This document shows, in pieces, positions 1 to 8,300 of a stretch of 64,000 bases of DNA. Each line of letters begins with the position of its first letter. Position 1 is the first letter of the stretch. The notes under the pieces were generated by a model that ran no database searches, was not told the DNA's origin, and was given only the letters and a program-made list of their open reading frames with translations. Where the stretch lies: NCBI GenBank assembly GCA_964600845.1, contig CAZRJW010000001.1, forward strand, positions 1-64,000. Reading direction: 5' to 3'. The position numbers were made by a program, and so were the translations under genes. This stretch comes from JAGOTP01 sp964600845. Lineage in GTDB: Bacteria > Patescibacteriota > Patescibacteriia > 2-12-FULL-60-25.

Positions 1-2
1 TT

Positions 3-413
3 TCGGACAAACAAGCGCTCATTCACGCACAAGCGCTTGGGGAGGCGATGCAGCTGACCAATTTCTTACGCGATGTCGGTGAAGACTGGCGGGACCGCAA
101 GCGTATTTATCTCCCCCAAGAAGATTTAGAACGCTTCAGTGTCACTGAACAAGAAATTGCCGATGGCGTCTTAAGCGATCAGTTTAAGCGTCTTCTTCAA
201 TTTGAGATTGCTCGCGCGGACGCACTCTACGCCCAAGCCGAACCCGGGATCGCTCTCCTTTCCAAAGATGGGCGCTTTGCCGTGCGAGCCGCAAGCAGAT
301 TGTATCAAAATATTCTCCGTGAGATTGAAGCGAATAAGTACAATGTGTTCACCAAACGCGCCCGGACCTCCCGCCTCAAGAAGATCAATCTCTTACTTAC
401 AGCCGCTTTGTAG
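3..413 (+). CDS. crtB: Phytoene synthase, C-terminal part (5' end outside window)
   Basis: Squalene/phytoene synthase family: condenses two geranylgeranyl diphosphates to phytoene, the first step of carotenoid synthesis. The frame is open to the left edge and reads LGEAMQLTNFLRDVGED, the second Asp-rich substrate/Mg2+ motif of the family, followed by the R-x-YLP motif and the usual helical C-terminus. About 136 residues are present, so roughly half the protein is missing. The stop at 411-413 lies 5 nt before crtI, so the two are co-transcribed. Identification is by family signature and by the crtI neighbour. Confidence 0.93.
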   Translation, partial: SDKQALIHAQALGEAMQLTNFLRDVGEDWRDRKRIYLPQEDLERFSVTEQEIADGVLSDQFKRLLQFEIARADALYAQAEPGIALLSKDGRFAVRAASRLYQNILREIEANKYNVFTKRARTSRLKKINLLLTAAL

Positions 414-418
414 CAACT

Positions 419-1930
419 ATGCGAACAATCATCATCGGAGGTGGATTGGGCGGGCTCGCAACCGCCTGCCTGTTAGGCGCATCCGGCAACCAGGTGACGG
501 TGTTTGAAAAAAACGAGCAGCTCGGCGGACGCGCTTCCGTATTGCACATCGATGGATTTACCTTTGACATGGGCCCTTCGTGGTACCTCATGCCTGAATT
601 TTTTGAGCATTTTTTCAAGCTACTTGGCGAAAAGACAGAGGACTTCTACACACTTAAACGTCTTGATCCTTCATATCGGATTTTCTTCAAAGGAGAAGGA
701 ACGCAGATCGATTTCTACGGCGATTTGGAACGAGATTTGAAAACACTTGAAACGATCGAACCTGGCTGCGGACCACGCTTACGCGCCTATCTTGAAACCG
801 CTCGCATTCAATATGAGATTTCGACAGATCGCTTCATCTACAAGAACTACGACTCAGTGAAGGATTTTTTCACCAAAGAGATTCTGACAGACGGGCTGAA
901 ACTCCATGTCTTTGAATCGATGGAGCGCTACATCTCAAAACGCTTCAAACAGCCAAACGTTCAGAAAATTCTCCAGTATACCCTCGTCTTTCTGGGGAGC
1001 TCCCCTGCACGTACGCCAGCGCTCTATTCCTTGATGAGTCATATCGACTTTCATCAAGGCGTCTTCTACCCGATAGGAGGAATCACAAAACTGCCGCAGG
1101 CCTTAGAACAGATTGCGCGAACCCACAACGTCGAACTCAAGGTGAATGCCCCCGTGAAACGGATTTTGGTAGAAAACAAAAAAGCGATCGGTGTCGAATT
1201 AGAGAACGGAGAACAGCACTTTGCGGATGCCGTTATTTCAAATGCCGACATCGCCTTCACCGAGCAGAAACTCCTCCCCCCGGAAGCTCGGGAACGCACC
1301 GACACGTATTGGAAGAAACGCACACTCGCCCCCTCCGCCTTTGTGCTCTACCTTGGCATTGACGGAAAAATTCCAAACCTGAAACACCATAACTTATTAT
1401 TTTTTCAGAACTGGAAACGTACATTTGATCAAACATTTGAGCATCCGAGCTGGCCAGATGACCCCTCGCTCTATGTATGCGCACCCAGCGTGACCGATCC
1501 GTCCGTTGCTCCTGAGGGGATGGAAAACTTGTTTATACTCGTCCCAATCGCCGCCAACCTTCCCGATACAGAAAAGATTCGCCAATCATTTCGAGAAAAA
1601 ATTCTCCGTACGTTAGAAGAGGAGATGGGTATTCCAAATCTTAAAACGCGAATCCGGGTTGAAAAACTCTTCTGCGTGAATGACTTCACCGAACGCTACA
1701 ACAGCTTAGGGGGAAGTGCCCTTGGACTCGCCCACACCCTTTGGCAAACCGCTATCTTCCGACCAAATAACATCAGCAAAAAAGTGAAGGGGCTGTATTA
1801 CGTGGGCGCAAACACAAATCCGGGGATCGGTATGCCGATGGTTTTTGCGAGTGCTGAACTCGTCTACAAACGTCTGTACAACATCAAAAGCGCTGGACCT
1901 CTCACAAAGCTCGAGAACGACCCTCTATGA
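419..1930 (+). CDS. crtI: Phytoene desaturase family FAD-dependent oxidoreductase
   Basis: CrtI-type carotenoid desaturase, 503 residues, the usual length. The N-terminus has the dinucleotide-binding motif GGGLGGLATA followed by FEKNEQLGGRAS and FDMGPSWY. The C-terminus has YVGANTNPGIGMPMVFASAE, the family's FAD-contact signature. It introduces double bonds into phytoene or its derivatives at the membrane. Next to cruF and a UbiA prenyltransferase it could be the phytoene desaturase or a CrtD-like 3,4-desaturase; sequence alone does not separate these. Its end overlaps cruF by 4 nt (ATGA), implying translational coupling. No Shine-Dalgarno precedes the ATG. Confidence 0.95.
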   Translation: MRTIIIGGGLGGLATACLLGASGNQVTVFEKNEQLGGRASVLHIDGFTFDMGPSWYLMPEFFEHFFKLLGEKTEDFYTLKRLDPSYRIFFKGEGTQIDFYGDLERDLKTLETIEPGCGPRLRAYLETARIQYEISTDRFIYKNYDSVKDFFTKEILTDGLKLHVFESMERYISKRFKQPNVQKILQYTLVFLGSSPARTPALYSLMSHIDFHQGVFYPIGGITKLPQALEQIARTHNVELKVNAPVKRILVENKKAIGVELENGEQHFADAVISNADIAFTEQKLLPPEARERTDTYWKKRTLAPSAFVLYLGIDGKIPNLKHHNLLFFQNWKRTFDQTFEHPSWPDDPSLYVCAPSVTDPSVAPEGMENLFILVPIAANLPDTEKIRQSFREKILRTLEEEMGIPNLKTRIRVEKLFCVNDFTERYNSLGGSALGLAHTLWQTAIFRPNNISKKVKGLYYVGANTNPGIGMPMVFASAELVYKRLYNIKSAGPLTKLENDPL

Positions 1931-2700
1931 CGCTGCGGCAGAGATGGGGTCTGTGGATAGGCCTGACGGCTCTCTGCCTAGTCATAGGCATCCTGACTGG
2001 CCTTCAATCCAGCTTCGCTACTCCCTTTCTGGGACCTGTCTCTACCCTCTTTGTCCTCATCGCGGCGTTACCGGGATATAGAGAGCTGATTCGCATCACC
2101 TCTCTAAAACGGGGACTCCTCATCCTCCTCGCACTCTCTCTATTCGCCTACCTGATCGAAATCGTTGGTGTTCAAACCGGATTCCCCTATAGCTCATTTA
2201 CCTATGCGCAAACCCTGCGATCCTTTTTGATTGCAGGAGTGCCTTGGACAACACCCTTCGGCTGGGTGCCACTTGTCCTCGCAAGCTATTTCGTAGCACG
2301 CGTTTGGAGCCCACAGAGAAAAGGCCTATGGATCGTCTTCTGGAGCGTTCTCCTCTTAGTCACATTTGATCTCGTACTCGATCCAGGCGCAGTCCGGCTC
2401 GGGCTCTGGAGCTACGCAAGCACCGGATGGTATCACGCTGTCCCCTGGCAAAATTTTGCGGGCTGGCTTCTTACCGGCACACTCGTGCTCTTCACGCTGC
2501 ATCGGGCTCTTTCTCGTACCATTGTTCAGCGCACAAATATGTTTGCGTTTCTGATCGGCCCGGCAGCGATCTTGAGTTTTTGGACTGGTATCGCCCTGTC
2601 AGCCTCCATGGTTTTACCCGCCTTGATCGGCTGTCTGCTCCTTCTCTTTTTTATGTTTACTTGGCAAGCAGAATCCACCAAAAGAGCGCCATCCCAATAA
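1927..2700 (+). CDS. cruF: CruF-like carotenoid hydratase (DUF422 membrane protein)
   Basis: Integral membrane protein of 257 residues with about seven hydrophobic segments. It carries DUF422/CruF signatures: EIVGVQTGFPYSSFTY, the VPWTTPFGWVPL segment, the acidic FDLVLDPGAV motif and WYHAVPWQNFAGW. Known members hydrate the end groups of acyclic carotenoids (bisanhydrobacterioruberin hydratase in haloarchaea, gamma-carotene hydratase in some bacteria). It is coupled to crtI by a 4-nt overlap. The last 44 nt overlap the 3' end of the convergent UbiA gene. The family is clear; the exact substrate is inferred from the neighbours. Confidence 0.85.
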   Translation: MTLRQRWGLWIGLTALCLVIGILTGLQSSFATPFLGPVSTLFVLIAALPGYRELIRITSLKRGLLILLALSLFAYLIEIVGVQTGFPYSSFTYAQTLRSFLIAGVPWTTPFGWVPLVLASYFVARVWSPQRKGLWIVFWSVLLLVTFDLVLDPGAVRLGLWSYASTGWYHAVPWQNFAGWLLTGTLVLFTLHRALSRTIVQRTNMFAFLIGPAAILSFWTGIALSASMVLPALIGCLLLLFFMFTWQAESTKRAPSQ

Positions 2701-3490
2701 GCGTATTTATCCACGGAAAGAACCGATACACTCGGAAGAGCTCTTCGGCCGTTTTGGTTTGAAGACTGACGAACATCAACACGAGATAGACCAGACCAAA
2801 CAGAAGCGCGATGTTCCCAATCGAAAAGGAAGCGATGCGAGCAGACATCAAATACAGAACCGTGCAGAAATAAAGCGTTCCTTTTTTTTGAAGGAAGGTA
2901 GCGATCGTCTGAATACCGCTCGCCTGATCAGCGGCAATATCTGGCACGGCAGAATAAGCGTGCATCGCCATACACCACGCTCCCCCTGCAATCACAAGGG
3001 GCCAATGAAGCGCGCCTCCGCCAAAAGCGAACCAGGCAACGAGCGCGGGGAGAAGATACAGGCAATTAAACAACGCATCTAAAAATGGCTTCGCTTTCGC
3101 GCGGATCGGTGGAGCAGAATAAAATGCGCCCAGGAAAATAAAAATGAGAAAACTGATACTCGTACTCCGCGGAAGCATCAGCAACACCCCTAAAAATGGA
3201 ATGAGAGACGCTCCAATGACGAAAAAAAGTACCCGCGTCTTCTTCGGGTCTAAGAGCTGCTCATAGTCCTGTTTTTTTGGATTCAACCGGTCTGTTTCTT
3301 GGTCAAACACATCGTTTACTCCATAGATAAACAGGTTTGCCGGGAAGGTAAACACGAGCAGGATACCTATCGCAGCCCAGGTCCACTGACCATTCACAGA
3401 CAATGCCGAAATCATCCCAATTAAGGCTGGGCCTAGGAGATAGATCCAAAAGCGCGGTCGACTTGTCTTTAGCAAGGTAAGAAAAGACAT
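2657..3490 (-). CDS. UbiA-family prenyltransferase, lycopene elongase-like
   Basis: Polytopic membrane prenyltransferase of about 277 residues. The first Asp-rich motif reads NDVFDQETDRLNPKK (NDxxDxxxD) and the second reads DIAADQASG (DxxxD), which together bind Mg-diphosphate. UbiA proteins attach isoprenoid chains to acceptors. The CrtI plus CruF neighbours make a lycopene elongase (LyeJ/CrtEb type, adding C5 units to lycopene for C50 carotenoids) the best guess; a chlorophyll- or quinone-type role is the alternative. I chose the ATG at 3490 (MSFLTLLKTSRPRFW). An in-frame ATG at 3505 lies inside a TATGAT -10-like box, so it is less likely. The gene is convergent with cruF and overlaps it by 44 nt. 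Confidence 0.8.
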   Translation of the reverse strand: MSFLTLLKTSRPRFWIYLLGPALIGMISALSVNGQWTWAAIGILLVFTFPANLFIYGVNDVFDQETDRLNPKKQDYEQLLDPKKTRVLFFVIGASLIPFLGVLLMLPRSTSISFLIFIFLGAFYSAPPIRAKAKPFLDALFNCLYLLPALVAWFAFGGGALHWPLVIAGGAWCMAMHAYSAVPDIAADQASGIQTIATFLQKKGTLYFCTVLYLMSARIASFSIGNIALLFGLVYLVLMFVSLQTKTAEELFRVYRFFPWINTLIGMALFWWILLAK

Positions 3491-3544
3491 GCGGATATCA
3501 TACACACGACGGAAGAAGATCGGCTATGCCTCCCCTTCCGTTCT

Positions 3545-3573
3545 TTGACTTTTTCGTGGGAAAGGCCTACCTT
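3545..3573 (+). promoter_or_regulatory. Sigma-70-type promoter for the EamA-like gene
   Basis: TTGACT at 3545-3550, a 17-nt spacer, then TACCTT at 3568-3573. It gives a leader of about 40 nt that ends in AAGGAGG (3608-3614), 7 nt before the ATG at 3622. This layout differs from the leaderless-looking genes around it. Confidence 0.6.
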
Positions 3574-3621
3574 CTACCGTCCTCGAGAGAGAATTCTTCA
3601 GGAACACAAGGAGGCACGACG

Positions 3622-4032
3622 ATGGGTGATTTGTATTTCAAAACGGTCTTCGCTGGCATCTGCTTCGCCTTCTGGCCACTCTGCATGAACCGTAGCCACC
3701 TGAACGGCTACGTGTCGTCCGCCTGCTTCAGCCTGGCGACACTGATCGGCGTCCTGCCGTTCGCTCTGAGCAGCAATGGTCTAACCATCCCCAGTGCCGA
3801 CTGGAAGATGGTCGGCCTCGCGGGCATCTTCGGAGCACTCGGCCTCATGTCCTTCAACGGCATGCTGGCGCGGGTATCGCCGCAGAACCTCGGCACCTTC
3901 TTCGTCATCATGAACCTGGTGCAGTTCGCGGTCGTCGCAACTGCTCAGGCGATCACGACCGGCAGCCTGCCGCCTCAGCGGCTCGCGGGCTACGCCTTCG
4001 CCGCCATCGCGACCTACCTCCTTGTTCGGTAG
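3622..4032 (+). CDS. Small EamA/DMT-superfamily-like membrane protein
   Basis: 136 residues, nearly all hydrophobic, with about five predicted membrane spans. The end (FVIMNLVQFAVVATAQAI, then RLAGYAFAAIATYLLV) resembles one half of an EamA drug/metabolite transporter, so it may work as a dimer like other half-size members. The start is set by a strong AAGGAGG site 7 nt upstream; an ORF extension back to 3526 has no such support. Codon use is strikingly rich in G/C third positions (ATC, CTG, GCC, TTC) compared with the carotenoid genes. Its own promoter (3545) and a hairpin terminator (4075-4120) make it a free-standing unit. Substrate unknown. Confidence 0.72.
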   Translation: MGDLYFKTVFAGICFAFWPLCMNRSHLNGYVSSACFSLATLIGVLPFALSSNGLTIPSADWKMVGLAGIFGALGLMSFNGMLARVSPQNLGTFFVIMNLVQFAVVATAQAITTGSLPPQRLAGYAFAAIATYLLVR

Positions 4033-4074
4033 CGTTGCGCACACCCTACACGCACCCGCGTGACAACGATGCAG

Positions 4075-4120
4075 AGCACTTCGGTGACTCCCCTCGCGTC
4101 GTTCGTCGCCGGGTGCTTTG
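4075..4120 (+). terminator. Hairpin terminator of the EamA-like gene
   Basis: Interrupted stem AGCAC / GTGCT (4075-4079 with 4113-4117), CGG / CCG and GAC / GTC, followed by a short T-rich tract (TTGCATTT). Moderately convincing. Confidence 0.45.
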
Positions 4121-4160
4121 CATTTATGAAAAAGGCTTCGTTCCCCGTATAAAAGTAGGT

Positions 4161-4192
4161 GGGCGCCACCGATACGAGGATCGATGGCGCCC
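4161..4192 (-). terminator. Hairpin terminator of the kinase gene
   Basis: GGGCGCCA at 4161-4168 pairs with TGGCGCCC at 4185-4192, with an inner CGAT/ATCG stem. It lies 17 nt past the kinase stop. Reading leftward, a T-rich stretch follows. The hairpin also separates the kinase from the convergent EamA-like gene. Confidence 0.6.
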
Positions 4193-4208
4193 GAAGAGTC
4201 CCTCCTGG

Positions 4209-5117
4209 TTATTGTGCTTCTTCTACCAACGTCTTGATGCGAGACCCGCGCGAACGAGTGACGTCCGCCCCGGGAATGATCTGGTCTCCGAGCGACCCCA
4301 GCTCTTCGATCGCCTCTCGCAACACCCGCCCGAAAGCTTTGGCGTCGGAAAGGCGCGACCGACTATCCTTCCGCAAGCTGAGATGAACCAAGTCATTCAG
4401 ACGCGCCGGATAGCGACGCGGGAGATTGGGAATAGGCTCCATGTAGTGCTGCGCACACACCTGCATCCTATTCTCACCCTTGAAGGGCATGGTCCCCGCA
4501 CACATCCAGTACAGGATGATGCCGAGCGCGTACAGGTCCTGTCCCGGTCCCGGTGGATGTCTCAGGTCGAATGCCTCGGGTGCCATGTACGACAGCGTGC
4601 CCGTTACGCTGTCAGGCAGCTCCCCATACCCGTATCGCATCGCGAGACCGAAGTCGATCACGACCGGCGAAGGGGTTTTACCCCACTTCACGATCACGTT
4701 CTCCGGCTTGAGATCCCGATGCACGATGCCTCGGGCATGAATCTCCCCCACGATGTCAGCGAGACGTGCCAGCAGACGAAGTGCGCGCTCTACAGTCACC
4801 CTGCCCCGCTTGAGGTACGCGTCCATCGTCTGACCCGACACAACCTCGCACATGAAGTAGGGGGCGGGCTCTTGACCCTGCTCGAGCAACTTTACGACGC
4901 CGTTCACTCCACGAAGACATTGGAGTGCCTGCTGTTCACGTAGAATCTGTTCTTCATTCCCTTTCCACGCGATCTTCATCGCGAATTGATCAGAGAAACC
5001 GTCGGACTGAACACAGACGACGACCCCACACCCACCTTGACCTAGTACCGAGACCGGACGAATTCCTCCCGGCAGACGTGCCGAGAGCCGATCCAGTACC
5101 TCTTCGTCGAAAAACAC
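4209..5117 (-). CDS. Cytosolic Ser/Thr protein kinase (Hanks type)
   Basis: About 302 residues, essentially one kinase domain. Visible are the Gly-rich loop (GQGGCGVVV), the ATP lysine in FAMKIAWKG, the catalytic loop HRDLKPENV, the DFG motif in VIDFGLAM, and the APE motif in YMAPEAFD. There is no membrane segment or extracellular sensor, so it is a soluble orphan kinase. GTG codons occur at 5120 and 5117. GGAGG lies 6 nt before the second, which is the better-spaced start. The gene is GC-rich, has its own promoter (5219-5247) and terminator (4161-4192), and no obvious partner phosphatase or substrate nearby. The function is certain at family level only. Confidence 0.9.
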   Translation of the reverse strand: MFFDEEVLDRLSARLPGGIRPVSVLGQGGCGVVVCVQSDGFSDQFAMKIAWKGNEEQILREQQALQCLRGVNGVVKLLEQGQEPAPYFMCEVVSGQTMDAYLKRGRVTVERALRLLARLADIVGEIHARGIVHRDLKPENVIVKWGKTPSPVVIDFGLAMRYGYGELPDSVTGTLSYMAPEAFDLRHPPGPGQDLYALGIILYWMCAGTMPFKGENRMQVCAQHYMEPIPNLPRRYPARLNDLVHLSLRKDSRSRLSDAKAFGRVLREAIEELGSLGDQIIPGADVTRSRGSRIKTLVEEAQ

Positions 5118-5203
5118 CACGAACCTCCGTCACTCCATCGGAAGAACAAGCTCTCCGTCGATTCCCTCCTAAAAAGAGAAGAGAATAGACAGAGAGCCCG
5201 CGT

Positions 5204-5247
5204 ATTCCGTGGCGGAATAATATACTCTATATTTCTCAAAAAAGCAA
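5204..5247 (-). promoter_or_regulatory. Promoter and palindrome of the kinase gene
   Basis: Read leftward: TTGCTT (5247-5242), 17-nt spacer, TATATT (5224-5219). Immediately downstream, across the expected transcription start, is the inverted repeat ATTCCG tgg CGGAAT (5204-5218). A further CGGAAT copy sits at 5252-5257, upstream of the -35. The palindrome is positioned like an operator or a leader hairpin. Confidence 0.6.
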
Positions 5248-5257
5248 GTCACGGAAT

Positions 5258-5286
5258 AAAAAACTCAGCCCCTTTCAGGACCGAGT
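5258..5286 (-). terminator. Strong terminator of the 1291-residue surface protein gene
   Basis: Leftward transcript: nine-pair stem ACTCGGTCC / GGGCTGAGT (5286-5278 with 5271-5263, two G-U pairs) with a six-base loop, then a run of six T. It lies 55 nt past the stop codon of the surface protein. Confidence 0.8.
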
Positions 5287-5340
5287 CTTCTGTGGTGCAC
5301 CCTAAGAGACGAAGTCCTAACCGTAGTCAATTTGCTCAGT

Positions 5341-8300
5341 CTAACGATTCACATATCCCAACACGCGCACCACCGCCCACTGGAATGGATCACTTGGGGT
5401 CTTCTTGAATGTCTGCTTGAATTTCTGGATCCCCTGACTTTCTTGTTTCAGATCTCGTGGGAAGCGGATACGATACATAAGGGTATTCCAGGCGAGATTT
5501 TCTGAAGGGATATTGAAGTTTGGTGCATGGTTGTACAGAGCCTTGAAGGTTGCAAGGGCACGAGGAGCGAGAGTACGTTCAATAATGAGATTACGTGTCT
5601 TTGGAATCTTTCCTTCGGCCATACGTTCAAGGTCTTCAACCGGAATGTCTGTTCGCCCCATCGTTTCACGTGCATCTTTCAAGAGAGCAAGACGTTCTCC
5701 TGATCCAAGGATTTTTGTGGATGGAGTCGTTCCTGACCGAAGGAACACTTCAAGCGTATTTGGAGGCGTAGTTGGGATGGAGGGTTCTATGGAAGGTTGG
5801 GTTGCGAGAGGAGGGGTGGGGGTTGGGATAAGCTGCGCTGGCGAATTATTCCAAAAAAGAACAATAGACCCTCCACCTCCACCCGAACTTAAAGCGCCTC
5901 CGCCTCTATTCACGGTGGGAACTGGCGTTGACTCTGGTTCCGATACGGGCTGTGTATACGCCAATGTAACGGATGTGGATGAGCTATCAGAAACATCAAA
6001 GGCGTCAGAGTAGGTGGTGTTGCCTATGCCATCCCCAATTAATTCAAATGTGCCATTTTCCGTCGTTGCAATCGTTACGCCGTCCACGGGAATCGCTGAA
6101 ACATTTCTAAAGATTCCGGATGATGCGGACGTCTCGGTCAGTGTGAGGCTCTCTGAATCTGATCCAGCGGGTGCGGTACTTGTTGCGGTTATAACCATCG
6201 TTTCTAAAGCACTTCCGTTTAAGTTTCGACTCTGGTCTTTCAAAGTCACGTAGAGCGAGTCTCCATCCGTAAGGGAACTGACCAGCGTGCCGGAACTATC
6301 GGAAAAACGAACATAGTCAACGGGGTGATGAAGAACGGCACCCGTACTGCTGGTAATAAGGCCTGTATTTGCGATATCTCCGATTGCGCTTAATCGATAC
6401 GTAGAGAGATCAAGGGTGGCGCTGGAAGCGATCGTTGTCGTTGCCATGACGGTCGTACTCGCGGAGAGCGTATACGTTCCCGAGCCGAGCAAAGATAGGT
6501 CGTGATAGGTGGCAGCCGGGATGGTCTCTGGAACATCTCCAAAGAAGCGCAGATCGCTATTTGTGAATGTGTAATCTCCAGAACCGATTAGCGTAGGCGT
6601 GCCACCGATACCCATGGGGATACCACCTAGAGAAAGCAATGCCTCGTTTACTGTGAGTGAACCGTTATTTGTAAGTTCATGCGTCGTTGTGACGGTAGGG
6701 CCCACGGATGTGCCAGAGAGAACAACGCTCGTACCAGACTGAATATTTAACGAATCAATCGTGATACCGACGTCAGATTGCGTTGATCCAGCATTGAGAA
6801 TTGTCCATATCGGGCCAGAAACTCCCGGGCTAAGAGTAACTGCACCAAAACTGAGAGTGGTATCTGCGCCCGCACTGAGGGTGACATCATCATAAATCGT
6901 CACCTGGTTATACGAATAGGCGGGCATGGCCGCTGGACCCTGAAAGAGAACATACAACGGTGCACTGAATGTACTCCCCTCACCTTTTGTGAACGCTGTA
7001 GTAAGCGTAAGCATTCCACTCGCCGCATCGCTGCTGATAGTGTTGTTATTCGTTAATGTATCAACCGTCATCGAGAGAGCGCTACCCAAATAGATCGTTC
7101 CATTGTTGATGATCCCTCCTGCGGTATAATTATTCCCATCAATATATACCGTCCCCGCATTTGTGAGGCCGGCAAGCGAGTTAAGGTTTGAAGAGACGGT
7201 AGAAGAAACGGTACCTGCGGCATAAATGGTGAATGACCCATTAGTCATAAACACTCCTCCATCTATAAGATATGTTCCAGAGACAACGTCAAACGCACCG
7301 GCAACACTTATCACAGACGTACCCTGAGAAACCTGACCACTCGTCTTACGAATTCGCATACTTGAGATAGTCGTATATATCGGCGCTCCAATCGTCTGAT
7401 CTCCGGATCCAGTAAATTCCAGCGTACCCCCTCCGTAGAAGCCTCCCGAAGCCCCAACCATGAGACTCGCAGCACCATCAAGGCTCAGGGTGTTTCCATT
7501 GAGGTCAAGGTAGCCGTTATTAAGATTCAGCGCGTGCGTCGTTGTGGCATATGCCATGAGCGAGATAGACTGATAGGCGTCAATAGCGATCGTAAGCGTC
7601 CCGATAGATGGTACCGCGGGGATAAAACGATTCGGTGGAAATGCCGTGTTCCCAGGTCCGGTGAGGATCAATTCACCGAGTCCCGAGACATCCAAGCTTC
7701 CGACGGTGGGCATGTTCTGTCCGAGCTGCAGCGTTCCCGATGAAGACATGTCGATGATTCCCAGATTCTGCAACGGGACGTTTGCAGCAAGCTTGCCGCC
7801 ATTAAGCGCCAGTATTATCCCGTTATTTGTTGAGGTTGAAGGCCCTCCTCCCTCTAGAGCGATGATGCCCGCTGTAGACCCGCCGACGCTGTTTATTGTG
7901 ATGGTTCCAGTGTTAGTACTGGTTCCATAAACGGATAACGACCCGCCGGCTTGTACTTCAAGCGTGGCACCTGATTCGATTGCGAGCGGGCCGACCCTTG
8001 TAACGAGCGATGACAGCACGGGCGACTTACCATTTGGAATCGTTACCGTGTCTATGACATTCGGAAGGCGAGCAGCGCCCGCACAACTCCAGTTAGCGGG
8101 CATACCCCAAGAAGGAGTTGCCCCTCCGACAAAAGTACAGCTCCCAGGAAGAAATAGCGTGTAGCCGTTATAGTCGAAGATCCCCTTCGTCATCACAAGA
8201 GCGTGTGTCGCCATCGCATCCGAAAGAAGCATGACGCCTTTATCGACAGCCGCTTTATTTACCTTAATATCATAGAAAGCTGCTCCGCCTGGATCGGCAG

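Noticed and set aside
419..1930. UGA-recoding (code 25) lineage
   Set aside because: Several complete genes end in TGA at the expected place and Trp is coded by TGG, so the standard bacterial code fits.
4035..4943. A long frame on the + strand across the kinase gene
   Set aside because: It is antisense to an unambiguous kinase with all catalytic motifs, and has no domain, promoter or ribosome site of its own.
5288..5340. TGGTGCACCC sequence similar to the tRNA-Arg end
   Set aside because: No T-arm, anticodon arm or acceptor partner can be found; likely chance similarity.
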